Shown: one piece after another, positions 11,126 through 20,517 of the stretch
Layout of the letters: every line of letters starts with the position of its first letter
Numbering within the stretch: position 1 is the first letter of the stretch
Origin: Hymenopellis radicata
Lineage: Eukaryota; Basidiomycota; Agaricomycetes; Agaricales; Physalacriaceae
DNA length: 28,141 nt
Reading direction: 5' to 3'
NCBI GenBank assembly: GCA_015501595.1
Contig: JADNRX010000642.1
Coordinates: 1-28,141 of the forward strand
Notes under the pieces: model-generated
What the model was told of the DNA's origin: nothing
Databases searched by the model: none
Seen by the model: only the letters and a program-made list of their open reading frames with translations
Program-made: the position numbers and the translations under genes

Positions 11126-14009
11126 TCAGCCACTCCAACTAGGTATAGAAGCATTAGTTTTTATCAGGATCTCAATCCTGGCCAATCTCACCTCGTTTCT
11201 CAACTCTTCCTTGCGCCCAGTCGTACATTTGAACGTTTGCGCAGCATCTAGAACGATGTAGCGCCGAAATGTGGCGCTGATGTCGATGGCTCTTTGTCGT
11301 GATAAGACATCCTTGGAAATAGTGATGTTCACCAGTTCCGGAACAACCTGCTGCTGGAAGACGGCATAATCGTCCAGGCATCTTTGAAGGATCACGTCTT
11401 TATCACAGGTATACGTGGGCGAACGGCGGCGAAGAAGACCGGAGGATAACTCAAGACTGCCTTCGACGATACTTATCAGAACAAATTCGAAAATAAAATT
11501 TCCGCTATGTAACCGACTCGTCAGAGTCAATGAATCAGAGGCAAGTGGGTAGGTACCTTTTGAATGCTTCCAGAACATTTTGCGATGATTGATAGTACTT
11601 GGCGAAAGCAGCACCCAAAATGTACGTCGGGACGCAGACCCTCCATCCTGGTTGCCTATCTTGTAATCTCAATAATATGTCGAAGACACGAACAGGATCT
11701 TGACAAAGCGCGGCGGGCGTAAACGTTATGAGCCCACCTGTACATCGAAAGTAAGCATTTAATAATTCATCCAACATAACTGGCTTACCACTCCTGAAGA
11801 TCACAGCAAACTTGGGGCTTCGTAATGCGCGCGAGGTCGGACTACCAAAGCCGATGAAGAGATGCGTAGTACGCTTCCTCAGTTGCATCAACGGCAGCCC
11901 ACTCGGTTTCCCCAGCGCACTGAAGTGAATGAAGATTATCGTCGCCTGTTTCGCTGGCGAAGGAGAGGTAGCTAGTTGGATTTTGGGATACATGCCAAGG
12001 ATCTTCGAAAGCGTCCCAAATTCGCGTTGCATTCGACGTCGGAGAGCCCTCTCCGCATCCATCATGAAGAAGACGGGACGCTCGATCGCATTGAGGCCAC
12101 GATGGAGCCAATCCGGGAATCCGAGAACCCCAATATTGTTCCATAAGCGTACGTCGGCCTTGGATGCGCAGGTAGCGCTTGAGACGTGATGAATAGGTTG
12201 TTGGGTCCCAGGAGACCTGACTGGTTTACCAAAGTCAAGCATGGCGCCGCCAAGAGTCGCATTCAGCTCATTGTATCCTTCGAGCCCAAGAGAGTCCTTC
12301 ATGCATGGAGCATAAAAGACCCACATAGATCGAAAGCGACCTCGGTCATCGGAAATTGTTTTGGTGGCGACCTGATCATGGGTGAGTACTTGATGACTAC
12401 AATTAATAAAAGGTAAAATACCATTCCATAGCGTATCATATACTCCTTTACAACGTTAAGAGTTCCCGATTCTCCACTGGGAGCTTTCAGTGAGACAAGG
12501 GCTTTGACATCAAGACAATCATGGCGAATGAGACGTGCGATGAGGGCCAGCGGGTAGAAACGCTCCATAACGAGTTGTGGACCCCAATTGATGCGACTAA
12601 ACAACGTCGACGTGGATTGTGTACCCGTCACTATAACGGACCCGCCATTTCGGTTTTCCGAGGATAGACAAAGATTGCCCTCCCACAGTAAATCGAAGAT
12701 AGGATCAGAGGTGGGTCCACCTACGTCGTCCTCGTCTTCGTCGCTGTCAATGCCATGGATTGCCCACGAGAAATCCTGGTTCAGATCGTCGGGTGACATT
12801 TCCGCAGGCTGCATTTCTGTATTCAAAGGGGACGGAGCCCTCTGAGGTACCTCGTTCATAGTGTGGCGCTCTTGAGAGCTATCACTGCCGCTGGATGCGA
12901 AGTTACCAAAGAGGTATCGACGAGTCCCTGGGGTGCACGGTCCATCGTTGTTTTGGATGTCTTCCGACATAAAGATTTCAGGAGGTGGTGTGGCGTACGC
13001 GGACTCGGCAAGCCTTTCTTTGATTGCGATACCAAAGTAGGGACCATGTGGGCCCGGGATCGCAGAGGGCTTTACTAGTGGTCGCGACCTCCAAGCTCCG
13101 ACACGAACATTTTTTTCTGGTCTATGGTGTCGATGCAAAGGCGTATCTGGCATGGCATTTGTCGGAGACAATGGATCGGGTGGCACGTCCCCTACCGGGG
13201 TAGGTGTAACCGGATCCTCGATCTCCTCTTCCTCGTTAGAGAAAGATTGTTCTTCTTCTTCATTGGAACTCTCTTCGATGGGGGAGGACGAAACTTTCGG
13301 AGAACGCTTGATGGGAGTACGAGTTGTTGTAGACTTCATCTTGTGGACCGGCAAATCATTAGGATTAGAGGGCATAGGCCCATGTCCACTTACCGTGCAA
13401 AGGGGAGGGACCTTGATGGTTAGGTCTTGACTCAACTGGGCAATTATCAATGGGGGATTCAAATCATCGAAGTGGTGGACGACCTACTTGACGTTTTCGG
13501 TTTTTGAACATTTCATGGAAAAGAACAATCTGTTGATCTGAAAGCACCCTTGTAAGTCAGAACAACCCCAGTGGTAGGTGATGTAACTCACCGACCCATC
13601 TCAAATCGAGTTTGACGCTTCGGGTTGAGTATGCAAAATCGCTTTCCTGGAGCTTGCGTTGCTCTTCTACTTGAGCCCACACGGCACCGAGAAGGCGTTC
13701 CATGTCCGTAAAATTTTCTGGTGGCTCCCAGCTGAGCAGAAAGGGTTATTCAGAGTTTTAGCAACAGCGCTGAGGCGTCCTACGTGTTAAAAGAGTGCGG
13801 CCATCCCCACCATTTCACGAGATATTTCTGGAGCACATGTCAGTGCTTTTGCAAGTCAGGAGGGAGAGGAAACCGACAGGCGTCTCATGGTTCTTTCGAC
13901 CACGCACAGCCAAGATGACTTCTAACAACGCCGTGAATGTCAGAATGAACTATGAATGGTCGGAAACTTGGCTGGACGCACCAACTTCCCATGTTTCTTT
14001 GGCAGGCAT
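11126..14009 (-). CDS. Chromodomain protein, possibly Chp1-like (RITS component)
   Basis: Ten exons join to 2409 nt, 802 residues, in frame throughout. Residues 6-46 form a chromodomain: WEVEVILAVRGRKNH, then KYLVKWWGWPHSFNTWEPP. Such domains bind methylated histone H3K9. The three aromatic-cage positions are all tryptophan (W7, W30, W33). A basic patch (KNRKRQ) is near 97-102. Residues about 120-325 are low-complexity, Ser/Pro and acidic. From about 333 (LLWEGNLCLS) to about 450 the pattern resembles a SPOC domain, followed by a compact region ending at SIPSWSG. Chromodomain plus SPOC-like plus a C-terminal domain is the layout of fission-yeast Chp1; that match is inference. Two in-frame introns (13393-13340 and 11788-11738) would be missed by simple ORF reading. 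It shares a 324-bp promoter gap with the dynein gene. Confidence 0.82.
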
Positions 14010-14333
14010 GACATACACGGGTGTACGGGAGAGAACTCTAGCTAGCAAGTCATATTCTTATACAGCCAGCCAATCGCCAAAGCAGGATATTCATGATCCT
14101 AGTATGTCGAATATCATGAGCTGCGGTCGGCGGGAGCTTAAAGTTGATAAGAAGCAGAGATCAACGTCCTCGTTGCCAGGGAAAACAAGGCGTTCATATC
14201 TAAAACTAACAGCCAAGAGCGTTGTCCGAGTTGAACTTGAACAGACTTGAACGCAGAATCAAATGCAACGCGTGCATCATCTGACAGCTTTCCCACGACC
14301 TCGACCGCGCCCAATATCTTCATCGTGACCTCC
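14010..14333. promoter_or_regulatory. Divergent promoter region, chromodomain gene / dynein gene
   Basis: A 324-bp gap lies between two outward-facing start codons, so both promoters must fit here. No TATA box stands out. The open frames that cross it are not supported by domains or splicing. Confidence 0.45.
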
Positions 14334-16785
14334 ATGTCGAGCGACCGCCGCAAAGAAATCGAGGCCAAACGGGCCAAACTCGAGGAGCTGAGGGAGGCCA
14401 GAAACCGGCGCTCAAAGCTGAAAAATGCGGATACAGTGAGTACTACATTATCTACCAAATTCAGCGATTCACGCCTGCCAGGCAACGCCTGGTAGTGGCT
14501 CTGGAGGTCCGTCGACTCCACGGAGAAGTGTTGCGACGGGAGACGTCGGCGACTTTATCAACTCCATCTTCCGCGAGAGCAAAGCTGCTGGAGCTGGGAG
14601 CAGCGGGAGAAACAGTGGAGATGTTACGCCCTCGTCGTCGATACCTGGGACACCGTCCATGAGCCATCTGGGCCTCTCAGTATCGCAGTCGGGAAGGTTA
14701 AGCAGGCAAAGCGATTTTTCTTCAAGCGCGGCCACAACGTTGGCGAATTCTGGCACAGATATTGTCATGGATCGGTGCGCCCTCTTTGTTTATTTAATCG
14801 TATGCTGAAAGGAAATCAAGAGAAATCACACCGCGAGCCATCCCGGATTTGATTGAAGTCGAGCAGGAACTGTTTGAAATGCCTAGAAAGGTCCGCCGTC
14901 TGCTGTTCGCGTCTTAATATGACATTGCTGAACCGACACAGGAACGCGTCATTTACAGCAAGTCTGTCCAGACGATGGAAGTAGAGACAGAGACTTCTCC
15001 TGGGGTGGATGACGACTTACGACAGCGGCTCTTGAAAGAACGAGACGCCGAAAATGAGGCGTTGGAACGTGAACTTGAAGCCGAGAGTGTGAAACTTGAC
15101 GAGGAAATCGAGCAAGAGATCCGAGGTACGTTCGAGCACAAGCTCTTCATATTCAACACCCTCATTCTGTGTCAGAGATACCGCCAGAAGAACTAGCTGG
15201 TATTCTGGCTGCCCCGGAACTCTTGGAATTCGTCGATCGTACCACCAAGATCTTCCATCGAGCATTGAATGATCGCTATGACTATATTCGCGACTATCGA
15301 GTGGGCACCGAAGCCGGAGGGTTGGTTTAATTCAAATATGCATCCGAATTTTAAGATAATCAATTTTGCAGGGATGAATCAGAAGGTCGCGTTAAACGCG
15401 TCTGCGAGTTCTGGGACGAAAGATATGGGAAAAATCGATCAATTACAGACGTAGACTGGTCCCTCCAAGTGAGCCTGGTTCGCAACATCCTCACTGCCCT
15501 CTGAAACGGGACAGTATCCAGAATTGAGCGTCGCCTCTTACAACAAGAACCCGGCAGCGTTGAATGAGCCCGACGGCATCGTCGCAGTTTGGAATCTTCA
15601 CCTCCTCGAGCGTCCTGAATTTGTATTCCACTCTCAAGTCCGTAAGCCTTTCTCAACGCGTCAGCTCGTTCCACCTTCTAAACTGAATTATCTAGTCCGA
15701 CGTGCTCTCCGTCACCTTCTCTCCTTTCCATTCGAATTTGGTTTTCGGTGGCACCTATTCTGGTCAAATACTTCTTTGGGATAATCGTTCGAAGCATCTA
15801 CCCGTATTGAAAACCCCTCTTTCGGCAGCTGGGCACACGCACCCCGTCTATTCGATGCAGATGGTCGGCACGCAAAATGCGCACAATCTGATCACATGTA
15901 GTACGGACGGCACGGTCTGCAGCTGGCTAGTCGACATGCTAGCCCAACCTCAGGTATGGAAGGCGGAGAAAACCACTCCAGCAGCGCTAATATCTGTCTT
16001 ATGATCAGGAAACATTGGAGCTCATCCACGCTGGGCATAACAAAACGGGCGAGGTTGCTGTTACAACGTTGGACTTCCCCGATAATGAGACAACTGCGTT
16101 CTGGGTGGGAACTGAAGAGGGTAACGTCTACCAAGCAAACCGTTACGATCGCGCTGGTGCCAAGGCAGGCTTAAACCAGTACGATGTTTACAAGGGACAT
16201 GCAGGTCCTGTCATGGGCCTACACTTCCACCCTCTCGTCGGGTCGGTGGACTTTTCAGATCTTTTCTTGACTAGTAGTGTCGATTGGACGGTGAAGTTAT
16301 GGCGCTCGAAGAGTTTAGCGAAGCCGTCGACAGGGCCGAATGTGGTTTCCCCGCTCTACTCCTTTGACGAGGCAGATGACTACGTGTATGATGTGAAGTG
16401 GCACCCGCAGCACCCCGCGCTTTTTGCAACCGTCGATGGGGCAGGGAAGTTTGATTTGTGGAATCTCAATGTGAATACGGAGGTCCGTGATGTTCTAGCG
16501 CGCTTTAAAAATTCTCTTTTGACATGGGTGCAGGTTCCGCTGGATTCTACCACGGCTGGTTCTGGCCGGGCTATAAACAAGCTTCAGTGGGATCATAAGG
16601 ACGGGAGGCGTGTGGCTCTCGGAGGGAGCGATGGGAAATTGTATGTTTATGATATCGGCGACCTTGCTTTGCCGAAAGAGTCCGAGTGGAATGAGCTCCA
16701 GAAGACGATTTCTGGTATTTCTGGAGGTGGCCCGGGTGTGCAGACGAATGGGACGGCGACAGATGGTATTGTTGCTGGACGATGA
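14334..16785 (+). CDS. Cytoplasmic dynein intermediate chain (WD-repeat)
   Basis: Ten exons join to 665 residues. The start [20 protein letters not shown] is the charged coiled coil that binds dynactin p150-Glued in this family. A Ser/Gly-rich linker follows. Residues about 160-167 read YSKSVQTM, close to the LC8 light-chain motif (K-x-T-Q-T), here with Val in place of the first Thr. A second charged helix spans about 180-215. WD repeats fill about 298-650, with good pieces such as [35 protein letters not shown] and [17 protein letters not shown]. The protein links cargo and dynactin to the motor. Introns are 46-58 nt. The one at 16483-16533 is 51 nt, stop-free and in frame, but its GT-AG ends and TGAC branch site mark it as an intron. 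Confidence 0.95.
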
Positions 16786-18355
16786 TTTCCTGTGTCAGAT
16801 TATGTTACATCCTTTCAATCGATTTGTCTTCATTAGGAACAGGCAGTGAACTTGGCTTATGCAGGTGTATCTCCAGAACTTTGTTTCCACAACATTAGTT
16901 TTGCCATTTGGTTTACTCCTAGAAGGCAGTCTATCAGGATTCAGAAGCAAACTCTTACCATTTATGTATATATTCTCTGAGTAAAAGTGATCGATCTGCG
17001 ATCGTCATGAAATCAAACAGGCTCACAAGTGTGGCGGAATTTTCACTCTGCTCTTGCTTCTCATACCGCCACCATCTTGATCCATGTAGCTACTGTATAT
17101 TTTCTGAGATCTCTGATATGCCCTTTGATGTCATCTTCTTGCGTGACTCCTCGCTTCCTCCCTAATCAATCTGAGCAAGTTGAGCAGGAACTATGGTCGT
17201 TTGGTGTCAGGCAGTCCGTTTTACGAAAACGTTAGGGACGTCTCTACTACCCGGAGGACGAGTATGGCCTCTCGGAGGTATCGCGTTATGGTCTGTCCAC
17301 GGACTGTTGCACCGTAAAGCTGTTTGACGCCGAGCTTAAGTTAGCGAGTAAAAGAACTGGTCTCTCTTGTTACTTTGAACTGCTTAGTAGAGTGCATGAA
17401 ATAGCGCCCAGCGACGCCCCCGCCTTCAATCATTACCCCAATTTCATTGGGGGAGAACCAACGAGCTCGCGTAAAGCTCATCTTCCCGTCTACCAGGTGG
17501 GTCAATCTTCCGGTGTATCCGTGAATGAATCAGTACTGGTCCCTCGCTTCTTGACCTTGATCTGAATACGTTCGCGTTATTGATCCCACGACGCGGGTGT
17601 AGCACTACAGGGATCTTGGGCATGCATCATGATCACACGACCTTGTCCAGTGTACGTAGCTACGCTAGCACGTAGCTTTCATTTCGGAGTCAAGATTGCA
17701 TCAGGTGCTCACAGGACGGGATACGCTGGTGCGTTACGAGCCTTGGTCTGAAGGCGCCGGCGTAGTATACCGCCGTGCAGATACAATCCTGTCAGTGTCA
17801 TGACATGAAGGCCAATGTGAAGTCAATAGCTCTTCTATTCGGGTCGAAGATCATGTACCGTCTTGCCTGTTCCTCATCGTGACTGCGGCGTAGGGTTCTC
17901 TACGTTCCATTTGAATCAACGATCAGCTCCGTATCAGCTCTGTATTACTTGCTCAGCGTGTTGGACGGCTGAGGGAATTTGCTTTTGCGGTGGGCTGCGG
18001 TCGGTATCGATGGTTCGGCTAGTTGCTAGAGCATTGTGAGCGATCCGAGTTCTTGCCATGGACGGTATCGATGGTGGACCTCTCGGCCTCAACGGTTGTC
18101 ATTTCGGCGCAATCGTCGAAACCGGATTATTGTTGGACTATACGCTGATTTGATTGGTATCGTTTCTGAGTACATCGCTACTGTCGGGCTTCAAACTGTA
18201 CATGTGATGGTCTTGGTTGACACACGCCTTGATCTCGTAAATATGAAAGACAAAGCGATAAGCCTGAGGGTTTAGATCAGGTTCATCAGGCAGATGAACA
18301 GCTGCTGGACGCATTACAACCGCGTGAACGGGGAAATGCAACAAAAGACGCACCT
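16786..18355. other. Long gap between dynein chain and Hsk3 genes
   Basis: The first 250 bp are A+T-rich and probably hold the dynein 3' untranslated region. A protein-like island at 17029-17565 is described separately. A further open piece near 17706-17800 (LVRYEPWSEGAGVVYRRAD) also reads like protein. The remainder to 18355 shows nothing I can support. Confidence 0.4.
17029..17565 (+). pseudogene. Unrecognised protein-like island with one internal stop
   Basis: One frame is open from 17029 to 17565 except for a TAG at 17233-17235. The part after the stop is convincing as protein: GRLYYPEDEYGLSEVSRYGL, then VKLFDAELKLASKR, then HEIAPSDAPAFNHYPNFIGG. A candidate 5' splice site (CAG/GTGGGT) follows at about 17500. 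The internal stop could lie upstream of the true start or inside an intron. I do not recognise the family; a fragment of a decayed gene or an unannotated multi-exon gene are both possible. Confidence 0.3.
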
Positions 18356-18650
18356 TTACTTGGAAGCATCTGCCGTCCGTTCTCCTTCTGGATCCTCGTC
18401 CGTATTCAGTCCGGACGCGATGGCCATGAATCTGCAACGTTTCTGAGTATACTGGAAGCGTATGACGCGTCGAGACTGACTTGGCTGCATCCAGCGCGGC
18501 GAACATGCTCATGGAGTGCAGTTCTTTCTCCAGTTCCTCCAAGAGATCGGCAGTGCGTGTGATAGAGCGGTTCAGCCGGCCCAGGCTGGCAGATAGCTGG
18601 CCGTACAGGCGATCTTTTGCCGCAGTCGCAGACGTAGGCTGAGTGTACAT
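18356..18650 (-). CDS. hsk3: DASH complex subunit Hsk3-like protein
   Basis: Two exons (18650-18481 and 18431-18356) around a 49-nt intron encode 81 residues. The core KDRLYGQLSASLGRLNRSI, then TADLLEELEKEL and a turn to AALDAAKFMAIASGL, matches the short helical-hairpin layout of Hsk3: a K-R-x-Y-x-Q-L start, heptad leucines and a final small-residue helix. The tail TDEDPEGERTADASK is acidic. Hsk3 belongs to the ten-subunit DASH/Dam1 ring that couples kinetochores to microtubule plus ends. Without splicing the frame runs on into unrelated sequence, so the intron decides the identification. Another small coiled-coil protein cannot be excluded. Confidence 0.68.
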
Positions 18651-19008
18651 GATGTTGGTAAGTGAGAAAGGAGGATCGGGCCGAGCGGCTAACTAAACCC
18701 TGACTGAACACTTGACTCGCGTCCAACCATGCTGTTTACTCGTGTTCAAGTCCTTCTCACGTACTGTACTATCTTTTTCATTTGAGGCTGGACAATTACG
18801 ACTACTATTGCTACTACGGTTTCCGATGTGCATCTTTCACTAGCCTGTCCTCGAGGGGACCCTGGCTTCAATATCACTACTCCTCCTCCTACAGGAGCAA
18901 CCGCGTTTAAATGTGATCAGTCCCAGTGAGACTCCCCCGTGCGCCTATCGTACTTGCCGCCCACGGGCCAGCTCCTATACCAAGCACTTTCTGCAGGGAA
19001 CCACCATC
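18651..19008. promoter_or_regulatory. Divergent promoter region, Hsk3-like / small membrane protein
   Basis: This 358-bp gap lies between outward-facing starts. It is pyrimidine-rich in places and has no recognisable TATA box. An upstream in-frame ATG at 18913 could extend the plus-strand protein by 32 residues. Confidence 0.35.
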
Positions 19009-19308
19009 ATGTCAACATCCCCAGAAAACGCAGAACAAGAAGACACGCAGGTCGTGTTAAAAGTAATCCTCGTGGTCTCCCTATCCGTTCTCTGCATCGT
19101 CTACTTCAGGCTGCAGCTAGGCATAAACAAACTATCCAGAGCCCTGGACAAAGACGGCGATATCGGCACAGATGAAGAGTCAGAAGACGAAGATGAAGAC
19201 GAGTGGGGAATGCTGCCACAGCACTCATCCGAAGAGAAGGATCTCTTGAAAAGGCGCATCCAGGTCGGGGGAGGTAATGGCGAAGGCGGAAGAAACGGGC
19301 AAGTGTAG
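19009..19308 (+). CDS. Small single-pass membrane protein
   Basis: A single exon of 99 residues. A short acidic N-terminus (MSTSPENAEQEDTQ) is followed by one membrane helix at about 15-35 (LKVILVVSLSVLCIVYF), a basic stop-transfer stretch, then a strongly acidic tail (DEESEDEDEDEW) and a Gly-rich end. I do not recognise the family. The ATG at 19009 was preferred because the extra 32 residues from 18913 are compositionally unlike the rest and lack a hydrophobic signal. The orientation is probably N-out, C-in, inferred from the charges beside the helix. Confidence 0.55.
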   Translation: MSTSPENAEQEDTQVVLKVILVVSLSVLCIVYFRLQLGINKLSRALDKDGDIGTDEESEDEDEDEWGMLPQHSSEEKDLLKRRIQVGGGNGEGGRNGQV

Positions 19309-19690
19309 AGCGGCTTGTACCTTCATCATTACTAAAACATCTCGCCATGAAGATGGCACGGGACCTAGGCGATATATGGGGAGATGTGGGGAATGGCGGA
19401 ATACGGGCGTCCTCAGGCGTGTATGATTATCTCAATGAATCCTTGAAAGTTGTGATGACCGCATTCTCACCTATTACTGGCGCGAAGAGAAGTATTTCGA
19501 AACTGAATGTCAACCAATTGCCCTGAGGGAAACACATGCGTGATGAGAACAGACTATGGTACTCTACGCCTCCAATCGCCGTGTCATGATGTGAGAAGCA
19601 GGAGCCGTGTTCGGAGGAGATCCGCTGGCTGCAATACATTCAGCGTAAGATCAGCCGACGTTTGAAGACATACCTCGAGCTGGGGTATCG
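19309..19690. other. Convergent gap
   Basis: Sequence between two converging genes. It presumably holds both 3' ends; I see no further feature. Confidence 0.4.
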
Positions 19691-19975
19691 TTAGTTCTTG
19701 GGAGACGAGGAAGGGCTGCTGCTCTTCTTCTTGAGAATCTGCTCAAGCTCTGGAGGCTCTGGAGACTGCCTCATATATGGAACGAATATTGAACGTGGTG
19801 GGGGAGGTGAAAATGCAGCTGGTTTAGTGGGCGGTGACACATGATGATGAGCTGCAGGGGAGGTACTAGGCGAGACGGGTTGTTGGCGAGTAGGCGTGCT
19901 AGGCGGAGTGCAGTACCGCGTGAAGGGATGAGTCGCCAATGGGTCAAATGACTGGAGGACTTGGTTGGTCGACAT
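19691..19975 (-). CDS. Small proline/serine-rich hypothetical protein
   Basis: A single open frame of 94 residues. It starts MSTNQVLQSFDPLATHPFTR, continues with Pro/Ser/Thr-rich sequence and His clusters, then SIFVPYMRQSPEPPELEQIL and a Lys/Ser-rich end. The ordered-looking motif IFVPYMRQSPEPPELEQILK near the C-terminus is the most likely conserved part. No known domain is visible. It faces away from the AT-hook gene across a 542-bp gap. It is short and low in complexity, so an intron-split extension or a spurious frame is possible. Confidence 0.5.
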   Translation of the reverse strand: MSTNQVLQSFDPLATHPFTRYCTPPSTPTRQQPVSPSTSPAAHHHVSPPTKPAAFSPPPPRSIFVPYMRQSPEPPELEQILKKKSSSPSSSPKN

Positions 19976-20517
19976 GAGGGATAGAGAGGCAGAGCACTGG
20001 AGAGAAAGATGCGGGACAGACGTGATTTTATAGCTTCATAACGTGGGATATGGAAGCTTAATCCGAGTTGCGGTTGCATGATAGTCTAGACCTAGCGGGG
20101 CAAAAGGAGATTGGACGAGACAGGTGACCGCGCAGATTGGCAGGGAGCATGTCATTTTTACGAAGCGAGCGGGAGTAGTACTCGGAGTGGCGGCGACCTT
20201 TTCTAAATTGGCAAGATACGGAGAAACCTTGGAGAAGGGGCAAAGCACAAGCGAGGACCAGACAGGCAGATGGAACCGCAACCAGGCGACTTCTCACAGT
20301 TTTGTTGTGGAACGAAAAACGCGGTCGGATTTAGTCAAGTTGCCTTTTAGGGACTGTCAATCGGGCGGAAATTTCGTTCTAAATTCGTTGATGCGTTGAT
20401 GGGGTGCCAAAGTTTCTTACCCGACTACCACCACCAGTCGGACACACTCGCAGGCGCTCTCCTCGCCCTCCTCTACGCTGGATCCCTTTGTTTCTCCATG
20501 TTTAATCGTCCTCAACG
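19976..20517. promoter_or_regulatory. Divergent intergenic region before the AT-hook gene
   Basis: 542 bp between outward-facing starts. The last 100 bp before 20518 are rich in C and T (CTCCTCGCCCTCCTC), as often seen just upstream of fungal start codons. Open frames crossing the gap lack support. Confidence 0.4.

Noticed and set aside
13124..13430. Plus-strand open frames of 92-99 codons inside the chromodomain gene
   Set aside because: They are antisense to a spliced gene whose ten exons stay in frame; the sequences are low in complexity and show no motif.
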